Shown: positions 8,468 through 17,215, counted from the stretch's first letter. The stretch is DNA of 64,000 nucleotides from Sphingomonas_R arantia (GCF_042682045.1 NZ_JBHUGS010000002.1:1157754-1221753); one strand, 5' to 3'. Numbers and translations are program-made. The notes: a model not told the origin generated them from the sequence alone.

Positions 8468-9781
8468 TCAGGACGCGCGCGCGGGCACGGTGGCGACGCC
8501 ACCTGCACCGAACGGCGCCGACTCCTGCGCCTCGCCGTGCAGCACGGACGTCGAGATCGACATCGGCAGCGGCTTCGGCTTCTCGATCTTGGACACGATC
8601 GGCAGGATGATCAGGAAGTGCGCGAAATAATAGGCCGCACAGAACTGGCTCAGCCGCACATAGGGCTCTTCCGCCGGGGCCTGACCCAGCCAGCCGAGCA
8701 CCAGTACGTCGATGATCAGCGCGAAGAAGAACCACTTGTAGAGCGGGCGGTAGTTGGACGACCGGACCGGCGACGTGTCGAGCCACGGCAGCACGAACAG
8801 CAGCAGGATCGATCCGAACATCGCCATCACGCCCCACAGCTTGGCGGGGATCCACAGGAAGTTGACGGTGAACGACTTCAGGATCGCGTAGAATGGCAGG
8901 AAATACCATTCGGGCACGATGTGCGCCGGCGTCGACAACGGGTTGGCCGGGATATAATTGTCCGGATGGCCCAGCGCGTTCGGCATGAAGAACACGAACA
9001 GCGAGAAGGCGATCAGGAACACGCCGAGACCGAACCCGTCCTTGGCGGTGTAGTACGGGTGGAACGGCACCGTATCCTGCGGTCCCTTCACGTCCACGCC
9101 CGTCGGGTTGTTCGACCCCGGAATGTGCAGCGCCCAGATGTGCAGAATGATGACGCCCGCAATCACGAACGGCAGCAGATAGTGGAGCGAGAAAAAGCGG
9201 TTCAGCGCCGCATTGTCCGGCGCATAGCCGCCGAGCAGCCACTCGCGAATCGGCTCGCCCACCAGCGGGATCGCCGAGAAGAAGCCGGTGATCACCTGCG
9301 CGCCCCAGAAGGACATCTGCCCCCAGGGGAGCACATAGCCCATGAACGCGGTTGCCATCATGAGCAGGAAAATGACCACGCCGAGCAGCCAGATCATCTC
9401 GCGCGGGGCCTTGTACGACCCGTAATACAGCCCGCGGCCGATGTGCATGTAGACCACGATGAAGAAGAACGACGCGCCGTTGGCATGCGCATAACGCAGC
9501 AGCCAGCCCGAATTCACGTCGCGCATGATATGTTCGACGCTGTCGAACGCGATCGCGCCGTTGGCGGCATAATGCATCGCCAGGATGATCCCGGTGATGA
9601 TCTGCAGGCCCAGCGCCGCGCCCGCGAGCACACCGAAGTTCCAGAAATAGTTGAGGTTGCGCGGCACCGGATAGCCGGCGCCCACCGCGTTGTAGACCAG
9701 GCGAGGCAGCGGCAGCCGCTCGTCGATCCACTGCGTGAACGCGCTTTTCGGCGCATAATGGGCGGCCCAGGGAAAGCTCAT
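8468..9781 (-). CDS. petB: Cytochrome b of the cytochrome bc1 complex
   Basis: The di-haem, multi-spanning core of complex III that oxidises ubiquinol. The 437 residues start MSFPWAAHYAPKSAFTQWID. They contain haem-ligand helices (AMHYAANG; FIVVYMHIGRGLYYGSYK; GVIILHIWALHIPGSNNPTG), the LPWGQMSFWGAQVITG segment and the Qo-site PEWY motif in IVPEWYFLPFYAIL. Eight or more hydrophobic helices are visible. The open frame extends upstream to 9841, but that part overlaps petA; the ATG at 9781 lies 10 bp after the petA stop. Confidence 0.97.
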   Translation of the reverse strand: MSFPWAAHYAPKSAFTQWIDERLPLPRLVYNAVGAGYPVPRNLNYFWNFGVLAGAALGLQIITGIILAMHYAANGAIAFDSVEHIMRDVNSGWLLRYAHANGASFFFIVVYMHIGRGLYYGSYKAPREMIWLLGVVIFLLMMATAFMGYVLPWGQMSFWGAQVITGFFSAIPLVGEPIREWLLGGYAPDNAALNRFFSLHYLLPFVIAGVIILHIWALHIPGSNNPTGVDVKGPQDTVPFHPYYTAKDGFGLGVFLIAFSLFVFFMPNALGHPDNYIPANPLSTPAHIVPEWYFLPFYAILKSFTVNFLWIPAKLWGVMAMFGSILLLFVLPWLDTSPVRSSNYRPLYKWFFFALIIDVLVLGWLGQAPAEEPYVRLSQFCAAYYFAHFLIILPIVSKIEKPKPLPMSISTSVLHGEAQESAPFGAGGVATVPARAS

Positions 9782-9791
9782 CTGTGTTTCC

Positions 9792-10367
9792 TCAACCGAT
9801 CTGGACGACGGTGTCGGAGTTGAATTTATACTCCGGCACATTCAGGTTCAGCGGGGCCGGACCCGACCGGATCCGCGCGGCGGTGTCGTATGACGATCCG
9901 TGGCACGGGCAGAAGTACCCGCCGTAGGAGCCGCGATTCTCACCTTCGGTCACACCCAGCGGCACGCAGCCCAGATGCGTGCAGACCGCCAGCGTGATCA
10001 GCCAGTTCTCCTTGCCGGGCTTGGTCCGCTCGGCCAGCGTCGCGGGATCGCGCAGCGACGACACGTCGACTGCGTTCGCCTCGGCGATCTCCTTCGGCGT
10101 CAGGTTGCGGATGAACACCGGCTGCTTACGCCACGATGTCTTGATGCCCATGCCGGGCGTGATCTTGGAAATGTCGACTTCGATCGATGCCAGCGCCAGC
10201 ACGTCGGCGGACGGGTTCATCTGGTTGATCAGCGGGATCAGCACGGTCAGCCCGCCGACCCCCGCCACGCTCACCGCGGCGATGTTCAACCAGTCGCGGC
10301 GACGGACGCCGACCCCCTCGACCTTCTCGGTCACTCCGGCCTGATCGACCACTTCGACATTCGCCAT
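9792..10367 (-). CDS. petA: Ubiquinol-cytochrome c reductase Rieske iron-sulfur subunit
   Basis: Carries the high-potential [2Fe-2S] cluster of complex III. The 191 residues have a Tat-type N-terminus (VRRRDWLNIAAVSVAGVGG) forming the membrane anchor, then the cluster ligands CTHLGC and CPCHGS, and the closing beta strands APLNLNVPEYKFNSDTVVQIG. The start at 10367 (MANVEVVDQAG) is chosen because the longer frame upstream overlaps the divergent trmL promoter region and has no homology. First gene of petABC. Confidence 0.96.
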   Translation of the reverse strand: MANVEVVDQAGVTEKVEGVGVRRRDWLNIAAVSVAGVGGLTVLIPLINQMNPSADVLALASIEVDISKITPGMGIKTSWRKQPVFIRNLTPKEIAEANAVDVSSLRDPATLAERTKPGKENWLITLAVCTHLGCVPLGVTEGENRGSYGGYFCPCHGSSYDTAARIRSGPAPLNLNVPEYKFNSDTVVQIG

Positions 10368-10556
10368 CCGCTGGAACCCTCGACCCTTCGCCCTGTTTAC
10401 GCCGTCGTGGTTCCGCCCATCGGGCATCGCCAACGCGTCGCTTCGCCGCGCGGACATGGCCTGCGACCGGTGGTTGATAGCCGCGCGCCGTGGGCGTTGC
10501 CAAGTGCTTATGGCCACAGCATGACAGTTGCGACACGTTCGCATAGGGATGCGGCC

Positions 10557-11036
10557 ATGCGCATCTGCCTCCATCAACCCGATATCGCCGGAAATGTCGG
10601 CACTATTTTACGCCTTGCGGCCTGCCTCGGCATCCCGGTCGACATCGTCGAACCGTGCGGTTTCGCGTTCGGCGATCGCGCGCTGAAACGTGCCGGCATG
10701 GACTATGCCGACGCCGGCGCGACCCGCCGCCATGCCGATTTCGACGCGTTCCGCCGCGCGACGCCCGGCCGCCTCGTGCTGCTCACCACCACCGGCGGCA
10801 CCCGGCTGGACGCGGCGCAGTTCAAGTCAGACGACATCCTCCTGATGGGCGCGGAGGGCTCCGGCGTTCCGCCCCATGTCCGCGAGGCCGCCGCGCTGCG
10901 CGTCCGAATTCCGATGCGGCCGGGCTACCGGTCCTTGAATGTCGCGGTCGCGGCGGGCATCGCGCTGGCCGAGGCGCTGCGCCAGACCGCGGGGTGGCCG
11001 GCCGACGCGGGAACAGCCATGGAAGACAACGCATGA
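10557..11036 (+). CDS. trmL: tRNA (cytidine(34)-2'-O)-methyltransferase TrmL
   Basis: SPOUT-class methyltransferase modifying the wobble nucleotide of certain leucine tRNAs with S-adenosylmethionine. The 159 residues show the SPOUT motifs: N-terminal MRICLHQPDIAGNVGTILRL (motif 1, with the Asn), DILLMGAEGSGVPPHV (motif 2) and IPMRPGYRSLNVAVAAGIAL (motif 3, trefoil-knot SAM site). Length matches the family. The stop overlaps the hemF start by 4 bp (ATGA), so the two are likely translated together. Confidence 0.94.
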   Translation: MRICLHQPDIAGNVGTILRLAACLGIPVDIVEPCGFAFGDRALKRAGMDYADAGATRRHADFDAFRRATPGRLVLLTTTGGTRLDAAQFKSDDILLMGAEGSGVPPHVREAAALRVRIPMRPGYRSLNVAVAAGIALAEALRQTAGWPADAGTAMEDNA

Positions 11037-11866
11037 TCCATCTCGACCCTGAACAGCAGGCGGCGCGCGACTGGTTCGAATCGCTGCGCGACCGGATCTG
11101 CGCAGCGTTCGAGGCGATCGAGCGCGAGATCGGCAGCGACGCCGCGTTCGACTACGCGCCGTGGGACCGTGAACCGGCGGGCGGCGGCGGCGGCGTGCGC
11201 GGCCTGATGAAGGGCCGCGTGTTCGAGAAAGTCGGCGTCAACGTGTCGACCGTCGGCGGCACGTTCGAACCGCAATTCGCCGCATCGATCCACGGCGCGG
11301 GCGAAAATCCCGAATTCTTCGCCACCGGCATCAGCTTGGTCGCGCACATGGCCAACCCGCACGCACCCGCCGTCCACATGAACTGCCGCTTCCTCACCAC
11401 CACGAAACGCTGGTTCGGCGGCGGCGCGGACCTCAACCCCGCGATCGCCTATCCCGAGGACACCGAAGCGTTCCACGCCCGGATGCAGGCCGCCTGCGAC
11501 GCGCACGACCCGGCCTACTACCCACGCTTCAAGCAATGGGCGGACGAGTATTTCTACATCCCCCACCGCAAGGTCCACCGCGGCGTCGGCGGCATCTTCT
11601 TCGATCATCTTGAGAACGATTTCACCGACGACTTCGTCTTCGTCCGCGACGTGGGCGAGGCGTTCCTCGACATCTTCCCGCGCATCGTCCGCGCCCGCAT
11701 GGCCACCCCCGCGACGGAGGCCGACCGCGACGCCATGCTCGCCTTCCGCGGCCGCTACGTCGAATTCAACCTGGTCCACGATCGCGGCACGCTGTTCGGC
11801 CTCAAGACCGGCGGCAACATCGACGCCATTCTGATGAGCCTCCCGCCGACCGCGACCTGGGCATGA
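11033..11866 (+). CDS. hemF: Coproporphyrinogen III oxidase, oxygen-dependent
   Basis: Oxidatively decarboxylates coproporphyrinogen III to protoporphyrinogen IX with O2 in haem synthesis. The 277 residues carry the family signatures: GGGGVRGLMKGRVFEKVGVN, AVHMNCRFLTTTKRWFGGGADLNP (split across two conserved strands), YFYIPHRKVHRGVGGIFFDHL and GRYVEFNLVHDRGTLFGLKTGG. Slightly shorter than the E. coli enzyme (299). Coupled to trmL by an ATGA overlap. Haem supply fits the neighbouring cytochrome genes only loosely, since those are divergent. Confidence 0.97.
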   Translation: MIHLDPEQQAARDWFESLRDRICAAFEAIEREIGSDAAFDYAPWDREPAGGGGGVRGLMKGRVFEKVGVNVSTVGGTFEPQFAASIHGAGENPEFFATGISLVAHMANPHAPAVHMNCRFLTTTKRWFGGGADLNPAIAYPEDTEAFHARMQAACDAHDPAYYPRFKQWADEYFYIPHRKVHRGVGGIFFDHLENDFTDDFVFVRDVGEAFLDIFPRIVRARMATPATEADRDAMLAFRGRYVEFNLVHDRGTLFGLKTGGNIDAILMSLPPTATWA

Positions 11867-11883
11867 CCACGTCCAGGAACCGT

Positions 11884-11947
11884 CACCCGGCGAAGGCCGG
11901 GGCCTTGACGCAACCGCTTCACTCAGCCCCCGGCCTTCGCCGGGAAG
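11884..11947. repeat. Intergenic palindromic repeat, family B
   Basis: CACCCGGCGAAGGCCGGGGCCTTG and its approximate reverse complement (CAGCCCCCGGCCTTCGCCGGG) face each other across about 15 bp. Related hairpins recur at 15581-15745, 23566-23647, 26189-26338 and 32545-32575. Confidence 0.8.
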
Positions 11948-11969
11948 CCACAGCAGCGGTCACCCAACA

Positions 11970-12569
11970 ATGACCCTCACCCCGGTCGCCCCAACCGACG
12001 TCGCCACGGTCGTCACCACGCTCGAAATGACCCGCCGCCCCCCGGCCCGACCGCTTCCCTCGGCCCCGCTCCGGCTCGTCGCCTGGCGCGCGCCCACCCC
12101 GTCCGCCTACCGCACGTTGTTCGCCCGCGTCGGCACACCCTGGCTCTGGTATTCCCGCCTCGTCATGGACGACGCGAAACTCACCGCGATCCTCGCCGAC
12201 CCGCAGGTGACCGTCCACGCCGCGGTCGACCCGGCCGGGATCGAGGTCGGCATGCTCGAACTCGACCACAGCCTGCCCGGCACCTGCCGCATCGCCTATT
12301 TCGGGCTCATCCCCGAACTCGCCGGGCGCGGGCATGGCCGCTGGTTGATGGCCCATGCCCTCGCACTCGGCTGGCGCGCCGATACGCAGCGGATGCTCGT
12401 CCACACCTGCACGCTCGATCATCCGCGCGCGCTCGGCTTCTATCGGGCGCAGGGCTTCGTCGCGATCGCCCGCACGCTCGAAACATTCCCCGACCCGCGT
12501 GTGTCCGGGCTGCTACCGCCCGACGCCGCGCCTCAGATCCCGCTGCTCGCCGGCGCCAACGCGCGGTAG
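11970..12569 (+). CDS. GNAT family N-acetyltransferase
   Basis: Acetyl-CoA-dependent acyltransferase of the GNAT fold, substrate unknown. The 199-residue protein shows the acetyl-CoA binding core IAYFGLIPELAGRGHGRWLM (motif A, with RGHG standing for the Q/R-x-x-G-x-G/A loop) and motif B HTCTLDHPRALGFYRAQGFV. The N-terminal 45 residues are Pro/Ala-rich and less conserved. Its 3' end overlaps the convergent membrane-protein gene by 37 bp. Confidence 0.85.
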   Translation: MTLTPVAPTDVATVVTTLEMTRRPPARPLPSAPLRLVAWRAPTPSAYRTLFARVGTPWLWYSRLVMDDAKLTAILADPQVTVHAAVDPAGIEVGMLELDHSLPGTCRIAYFGLIPELAGRGHGRWLMAHALALGWRADTQRMLVHTCTLDHPRALGFYRAQGFVAIARTLETFPDPRVSGLLPPDAAPQIPLLAGANAR

Positions 12570-13339
12570 AGCAACGCCGCGAACACGCCCCACACCGCCT
12601 GCACCGCCGCACCGACCATCGCGGTGATCACCGACAGCACGACCGCCATCGGTGCCGCCTGGCCGGTCGCGCGCCCGACCAGCACCAGCACCGATCCCAG
12701 CCCGAACTGGATCGCGCTCATGATCGCAAGATAAGCCAGCGCGTACAGCACCGTCACCGCCGCCAGCCGGCTGAACAGCCCGCGCGTGCTGGCGAACGCC
12801 GCCTTCACCGTCTGGACCGGCGCCGGCCCCGCCGCCCGCGCCGCCAGCGCCGGCCACAGGGTCAGCAACCGGACCGCGACGTACAGCAACGGCGGCATCA
12901 GCAGGAACAGCCCCAGGTTCGCCGCCTGTTGCGGTGCCGCGCCGACCAGCATCCCGATCGCCATCGCCACGATGCTCATGATCACGGTCAGCCCCAGTGC
13001 CACCCCCATGAACAGCAGCAGCACGAGCAGCGCGTTGCCCAGCCGGTCGAACCCAGCGCGCAACGCCTCACGCACGCTCGTCCCCGCGCGGATCACCAGC
13101 GCGGCCGTCGCCACATTGCCGACCAGGAACAGCAAGGTCACCGGAATCAGCACCAGCATCCAAGGCCCCGGCTGCATACGTTGCGACACGGGTGCGGTCG
13201 GCACCGCCAGGTCCCACAGCAACGTGCCGAGCCCCGTTGTAGCGAACGCCAACGGCATCAGCAGACCCGCCTCGCGTTTCACGAAGGCGCGCGTCTGGTC
13301 GGCAATGTCGGCAAGGGTGAAACGTGGGGTCTCTGACAT
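12533..13339 (-). CDS. Multi-spanning membrane protein of unknown function
   Basis: A 268-residue protein with about six hydrophobic segments (for example PWMLVLIPVTLLFLVGNVATAALV, ALLVLLLFMGVALGLTVIMSIVAMAIGMLV split over two helices, LGLFLLMPPLLYVAVRLLTL, and the C-terminal VITAMVGAAVQAVWGVFAAL). The N-terminus MSETPRFTLADIADQTRAFV is cytoplasmic-looking. The layout resembles the membrane domain linked to glycerophosphoryl diester phosphodiesterases, but no catalytic domain is present. I cannot assign a role. Convergent 37-bp overlap with the acetyltransferase gene. Confidence 0.75.
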   Translation of the reverse strand: MSETPRFTLADIADQTRAFVKREAGLLMPLAFATTGLGTLLWDLAVPTAPVSQRMQPGPWMLVLIPVTLLFLVGNVATAALVIRAGTSVREALRAGFDRLGNALLVLLLFMGVALGLTVIMSIVAMAIGMLVGAAPQQAANLGLFLLMPPLLYVAVRLLTLWPALAARAAGPAPVQTVKAAFASTRGLFSRLAAVTVLYALAYLAIMSAIQFGLGSVLVLVGRATGQAAPMAVVLSVITAMVGAAVQAVWGVFAALLYRALAPASSGI

Positions 13340-13488
13340 CGAAGTCCTCTGGCGCGCATCGAAAAAGTGCCGCCACCGCGCCTATCCCACCGCAACCGCC
13401 GCCGCGCAATGGAGCGGGACCGGTCGCGACGCCCCTTCGGTCGGGCCGGCGGCTTGCAACCAAGCGGCCGAACGATCAGATCGGCGAA

Positions 13489-14181
13489 ATGACGGAACCG
13501 ACCCTTCTCCCCCCGGCCAGTCCGGCCGACGCCGCGATCGAATGGCGGGTCTCGCCCGGCCTCGTTCCCTATCCGGAGGCGCTGGCCGAGATGGAATCGC
13601 GTGCCGAGGCGATCCGCGCGGGCACCGCCCCCGAACTGATCTGGCTGCTCGAACATCCGCCGCTCTACACCGCGGGCACCAGTGCCGTGACCGACGAACT
13701 GCTCAGCCCGAACCGCTTCCCGGTCTATCCAGCGGGGCGTGGCGGCAAATATACCTATCACGGCCCGGGCCAGCGGATCGGCTACGTGATGCTCGATCTC
13801 GCGGCGCGCGGGCGAGACGTGCGCGCCTATGTCCACGGGCTCGAAGGCTGGGTGATCGATACGCTGGCGACACTCGGTGTCCCGGCCCGGCGCGAACCCG
13901 GCCGGATCGGCATCTGGACCGACGCACACGGGCGAGAGGCGAAGGTCGGCGCGATCGGCGTGCGCGTCCGCCGCTGGGTCAGTTTCCACGGATTCGCCGT
14001 GAACATCGCGCCCGATCTGTCACACTTCGGCGGCATCGTGCCTTGCGGGCTGCCCGACTTCGCTGTCACGAGTTTGGCCGATTTGGGGAAACCTTTTGCG
14101 ATGCGCGCGTTTGACCTAGCGTTGAAAGCCGAACTGCCCGGATTTCTGGGGTCTCTGCGGACTTGTCCGCACGGCCCTTGA
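13489..14181 (+). CDS. lipB: Lipoyl(octanoyl) transferase
   Basis: Moves octanoyl from acyl carrier protein to the lipoyl domains of dehydrogenases, the first step of lipoate synthesis. The 230 residues contain LIWLLEHPPLYTAGTSA, the signature GRGGKYTYHGPGQRIGYVML, the catalytic Lys in KVGAIGVRVRRWVSFHGFAV and the catalytic Cys in GIVPCGLPDF. The ATG at 13489 is preceded by a GATCGGCGAA leader; a longer frame from 13324 is unlikely because homology starts near residue 15 of the chosen form. Confidence 0.96.
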   Translation: MTEPTLLPPASPADAAIEWRVSPGLVPYPEALAEMESRAEAIRAGTAPELIWLLEHPPLYTAGTSAVTDELLSPNRFPVYPAGRGGKYTYHGPGQRIGYVMLDLAARGRDVRAYVHGLEGWVIDTLATLGVPARREPGRIGIWTDAHGREAKVGAIGVRVRRWVSFHGFAVNIAPDLSHFGGIVPCGLPDFAVTSLADLGKPFAMRAFDLALKAELPGFLGSLRTCPHGP

Positions 14182-14270
14182 GCGGTCCTTGCAGAAAGGC
14201 TAATGACGGAAGCGATTTGGGTATGAAGGGCTAGACCCAAACCAGATCGGATTATCTAGGGAGTCCCGAC

Positions 14271-14558
14271 ATGCGTAACTTTTCCAAGCTGATGACCGGT
14301 TCGATGATCATGGGCGCAGCACTGCTCGTCTCCGCTTGCGGCGGCAGCGAGACTGCGAACACGGCCGACACGAACATGACCGAAATGAACTCGATGGAGC
14401 CGATGGACGGCACCATGAACGACGTGACCGCCGTTGACGGCGCCACCGACAACATGGCGATGGACAACGGCATGATGGGCGGCAACATGTCGAACGACAT
14501 GGGCATGTCCAACGACATGGGCAACATGACGTCGGGCAACATGTCCAACGGCATGTAA
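14271..14558 (+). CDS. Small Met/Asn-rich putative lipoprotein
   Basis: The 95-residue protein starts with a lipoprotein signal peptide and lipobox (MIMGAALLVSAC, acylated Cys at residue 23), so it is probably membrane anchored. The mature part is low complexity and extremely rich in Met, Asn and Asp, with repeats of the type MSNDMGMSNDMGNMTSGNMS. Met-rich segments often bind Cu(I) or Ag(I), but no copper genes adjoin it, so that is only a guess. It is followed 29 bp downstream by a strong terminator and appears monocistronic. Confidence 0.8.
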   Translation: MRNFSKLMTGSMIMGAALLVSACGGSETANTADTNMTEMNSMEPMDGTMNDVTAVDGATDNMAMDNGMMGGNMSNDMGMSNDMGNMTSGNMSNGM

Positions 14559-14587
14559 TTCGTTCAACTCGAACGAATTCTGCGAAA

Positions 14588-14616
14588 GGCCGTCCGGGCA
14601 ACCGGGCGGCCTTTTT
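14588..14616 (+). terminator. Rho-independent terminator of the Met-rich lipoprotein gene
   Basis: A 10-bp stem (GGCCGTCCGG at 14588-14597 with CCGGGCGGCC at 14602-14611, one G-T pair) closed by a GCAA tetraloop is followed by TTTTT. Confidence 0.92.
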
Positions 14617-14779
14617 CATGGAAAATACCGTGTTTCCCCTACGGCTGCGTCCTGCGATCGGCGCGAATAGCCGATCTGCGCCAATCGCCACCCGGACTGC
14701 GACCAAGCGACCGTCGAATCCCTTTGTGGGACGGCACGAAAGTGCGTAATCCTAGGCGCCTCAGCGTTGGGGTTCAGTC

Positions 14780-15523
14780 ATGATCTTGCCTATGGTTTGC
14801 CGGCGTGTTGTTGCCGGTTTCGTCGCACTCTCCAGCGTGGTCGTCGCGACCGCTCCGGCCGCCGCCTCCTATCTGTTCTGGATACCCCCGAATTTCAGCG
14901 GCACGCCCGTTCGCGGCGGCGAACCGGGCCTCGGCCTGCCCCTGCCCGGCGCCACCGACAAAGAACTGAGCGCCCACCTCCTCTGGAACATGCGTGCCGG
15001 CCTAAACGTCGCCGCGTTGCAGTGCCAGTTCGCGCCCCCGCTCGCCGCGGTGAAGAACTACAATACGCTGCTCAAACAGCATGATGCCGAACTGACCGAC
15101 GCGTACACCACCATCGAAAAATATTTCCGGCGGACCGATCCGAAGGGCTGGCAGGTCTCGCTCGATCAGTACACGACGCGCACCTACAACGGCTTCTCGA
15201 CGCTCCATGCCCAGCTCGGCTTCTGCGAGACCGCGGCGTCGATCGGCCGCGAGGCGATCGGCCGCAAGCGCGGCGATCTGCATGAAACCGCCGAGCTCCG
15301 GATGCGCGAGTTCCGCAACAGCCTCGTCCCGATGGGTGACGCGATGTTCGTGATTCGCCGCACGAACTTCGCCAGCCTGCCGACGCCGCCGCTCGACCCG
15401 AAATGCTGGAACAAGAAGGACGTGCTGGTGAAAAAGTGCGTCGTGACCTGGAACATGACCCTCGCCGCCGCCGGCCGCCCCGTGGCGCTGGTCGACGGTA
15501 CAGGAACTCCGAACGGCGGCTGA
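14780..15523 (+). CDS. Exported hypothetical protein
   Basis: A 247-residue protein with a clear signal peptide (RRVVAGFVALSSVVVATAPA, cleavage after AAA-S). The mature part begins SYLFWIPPNFSGTPVRGGEP, then a long helical region (LLKQHDAELTDAYTTIEKYF) and four Cys residues (LQCQF, GFCET, KCWNKK, KKCVV) that could form two disulfides in the periplasm. I do not recognise a characterised family. Located between a terminator and a block of intergenic repeats. Confidence 0.75.
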   Translation: MILPMVCRRVVAGFVALSSVVVATAPAAASYLFWIPPNFSGTPVRGGEPGLGLPLPGATDKELSAHLLWNMRAGLNVAALQCQFAPPLAAVKNYNTLLKQHDAELTDAYTTIEKYFRRTDPKGWQVSLDQYTTRTYNGFSTLHAQLGFCETAASIGREAIGRKRGDLHETAELRMREFRNSLVPMGDAMFVIRRTNFASLPTPPLDPKCWNKKDVLVKKCVVTWNMTLAAAGRPVALVDGTGTPNGG

Positions 15524-15580
15524 GCCCGCCCATTATCCGACGACAGGCTGACTACGGACGCACAGCTGCAACGCACTGTT

Positions 15581-15745
15581 CGTTCCCCGGCGGAGGCCGG
15601 GGCCTTGGTGAGAGGTTGCATCTAGGCCCCGGTCTCCGCCGGGGAACGCGTCGGATGTTGCTGCCGCAACACCCTCACGTATCCCCGCGAAGGCGGGGAT
15701 CCAGGTCCGAGCGTCGAACTGGGCCCCCGCCTACGCGGGGGCACG
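15581..15745. repeat. Two tandem palindromic repeats, family B
   Basis: The first hairpin (15581-15648) pairs CGTTCCCCGGCGGAGGCCGG with its near complement ending GCCGGGGAACG. The second (15678-15745) pairs ATCCCCGCGAAGGCGGGG with GCCCCCGCCTACGCGGGG. They fill the gap between the exported protein and queE, which are convergent; no gene is seen here. Confidence 0.8.
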
Positions 15746-15798
15746 CTGCATATGTCCAGTGGTGTTCCACGCCAATGTGGAATGAAACGGGCCGCCCG

Positions 15799-16446
15799 CT
15801 ACCGCAGCCCCAAACTCTTATGCACCTGCGTCGACAGCCGCCACTTCGGGCGCGCCATGACGAAGTCGATCGCCGCCGCCACATTCTCCTGCACCGCCGC
15901 CCCGTCCATCGGCTGCACCAACCGGTGCGTGAAGTCCCACGACTCCATCTCGGCATAATCCGTCCCCGGCTGCGGCCACACCAGCTTCAGCTCGTCGCCG
16001 CGCCGCTGGACGATCGTCGTCCCCTGCTTCGGGCTGATGCACAGCCAGTCGATCCCGGCCACCGCCGGCAGCGTCCCGTTGCTCTCCACCGCGATCTCGA
16101 ACCCCTGCGCATGGAGCGCATCGACCAGCGCGCCATCGAGCTGCAGCATCGGCTCCCCGCCGGTGATCACGATGAACGCCCGCTCGATCGGGTCCTCCAT
16201 CCACGTGTCCCAGAACCCGCGCGCCGAGGCCGCCAGTGTGTCGGCGTCCGTGAACTTGCCGCCGCCGTCGCCGTCCGTGCCCACGAAATCGGTATCGCAG
16301 AACCGGCACTGCGCCGTCTCGCGGTCCTGCTCGCGCCCCGACCACAGATTGCACCCGGCAAAGCGCAGGAACACCGCGCGCCGCCCCGCCTGCAACCCCT
16401 CGCCCTGCAATGTCAGGAACATCTCCTTGACGGCATAGCTGCTCAT
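15799..16446 (-). CDS. queE: 7-carboxy-7-deazaguanine synthase
   Basis: Radical SAM enzyme that contracts CPH4 to 7-carboxy-7-deazaguanine in queuosine synthesis. The 215-residue protein starts MSSYAVKEMFLTLQGEGLQAG. Instead of the canonical CX3CX2C cluster motif it has CNLWSGREQDRETAQC followed by RFC, that is CX14CX2C, the variant known from a subgroup of QueE. GGEPMLQLD is the SAM-binding GGEP motif. Start overlaps the queC stop (ATGA), so queC-queE form a coupled pair. Confidence 0.95.
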   Translation of the reverse strand: MSSYAVKEMFLTLQGEGLQAGRRAVFLRFAGCNLWSGREQDRETAQCRFCDTDFVGTDGDGGGKFTDADTLAASARGFWDTWMEDPIERAFIVITGGEPMLQLDGALVDALHAQGFEIAVESNGTLPAVAGIDWLCISPKQGTTIVQRRGDELKLVWPQPGTDYAEMESWDFTHRLVQPMDGAAVQENVAAAIDFVMARPKWRLSTQVHKSLGLR

Positions 16447-17144
16447 TCGGACGCTGCCGCATAGCGCGTCGGATCGGTCAGCCCCGCGTCCGCGAACCCC
16501 TTGGACCGCAACCGGCAGCTATCACACCGCCCGCAATGCAAGCCCGCCGGCGTCGGATCGTAGCACGACCAACTCATCCCCGCGTCCAGCCCCAGCCGGT
16601 CTGCCTCACGCGCGATGTCCGCCTTGCCCAACGCCAGCAGGGGGGCGTGGACATGGAATCGGTCGCCCTCCACCCCCGCCTTGGTCGCGACATTGGCCAT
16701 CGCCTCGAACGCGTCGACGAACTCCGGCCGGCAGTCGGGATAGCCCGAATAATCGAGCGCGTTGATCCCCAGGAACAGGTCGCGCGCGCCCACCGCCTCG
16801 GCCCAGCCGAGCGCCAGCGACAGGAAGATCGTGTTGCGCGCCGGGACGTACGTCACCGGAATGCCCGGCTGCACACCCTCCTTCGGCACCGCGATATCGG
16901 CGGTCAGCGCCGACCCGCCGAATCGCGTCAAGTCGATCGAAAGCACCACATGCCGTTCCGCGCCCAGCGCCGCCGCGACCCGCGCCGCGGCCTCCAGCTC
17001 GACCCGGTGCCGCTGATTATAGTCGATCGTCAACGCGAACAGCCGATGCCCGCGTTCGCGCACCAGCCCGGCGACCACCATCGAATCGAGGCCGCCCGAG
17101 AGCAGCACCACGGCTGCGCTGTCAAGAATCATGCTGTCTTCCAT
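16443..17144 (-). CDS. queC: 7-cyano-7-deazaguanine synthase
   Basis: ATP-dependent ligase-type enzyme turning CDG into preQ0 in queuosine synthesis. The 233-residue form (MEDSMILDSAAVVLLSGG...) has the PP-loop LLSGGLDSMVV, YVPARNTIFLSLALGWAE, and the zinc site built from SWSC, then GLHCGRCDSC. Starts at 17144 (MEDSM) or 17132 (MILDS) are possible; the longer frame to 17180 lacks homology. Overlaps queE by 4 bp. The rest of the pathway (queD, folE) is not in this window. Confidence 0.95.
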   Translation of the reverse strand: MEDSMILDSAAVVLLSGGLDSMVVAGLVRERGHRLFALTIDYNQRHRVELEAAARVAAALGAERHVVLSIDLTRFGGSALTADIAVPKEGVQPGIPVTYVPARNTIFLSLALGWAEAVGARDLFLGINALDYSGYPDCRPEFVDAFEAMANVATKAGVEGDRFHVHAPLLALGKADIAREADRLGLDAGMSWSCYDPTPAGLHCGRCDSCRLRSKGFADAGLTDPTRYAAASE

Positions 17145-17181
17145 GCGCGCCGCGCTATTCCCGCGAAGGGAACCGCGCAAT

Positions 17182-17215
17182 AAGAAAGGGCCGCTCCGAT
17201 CGCGCGAAGCGGCCC
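17182..17215 (-). terminator. Terminator downstream of hslO
   Basis: GGGCCGCT (17188-17195) and AGCGGCCC (17208-17215) form an 8-bp stem; on the minus strand it is followed by TTTCTTA. It lies between the hslO stop and the queC start and separates the two minus-strand units. The 165 bp between it and hslO contain no convincing gene. Confidence 0.65.

Noticed and set aside
7232..9823. 863-codon plus-strand open frame over petABC
   Set aside because: It is a high-GC shadow: Arg/His/Gln-rich, no family signal, and it lies antisense to three unmistakable bc1 genes.
9900..9915. Second TGGCACG motif resembling a sigma-54 promoter
   Set aside because: The -12 part (GC at the right spacing) is missing and it lies inside petA.
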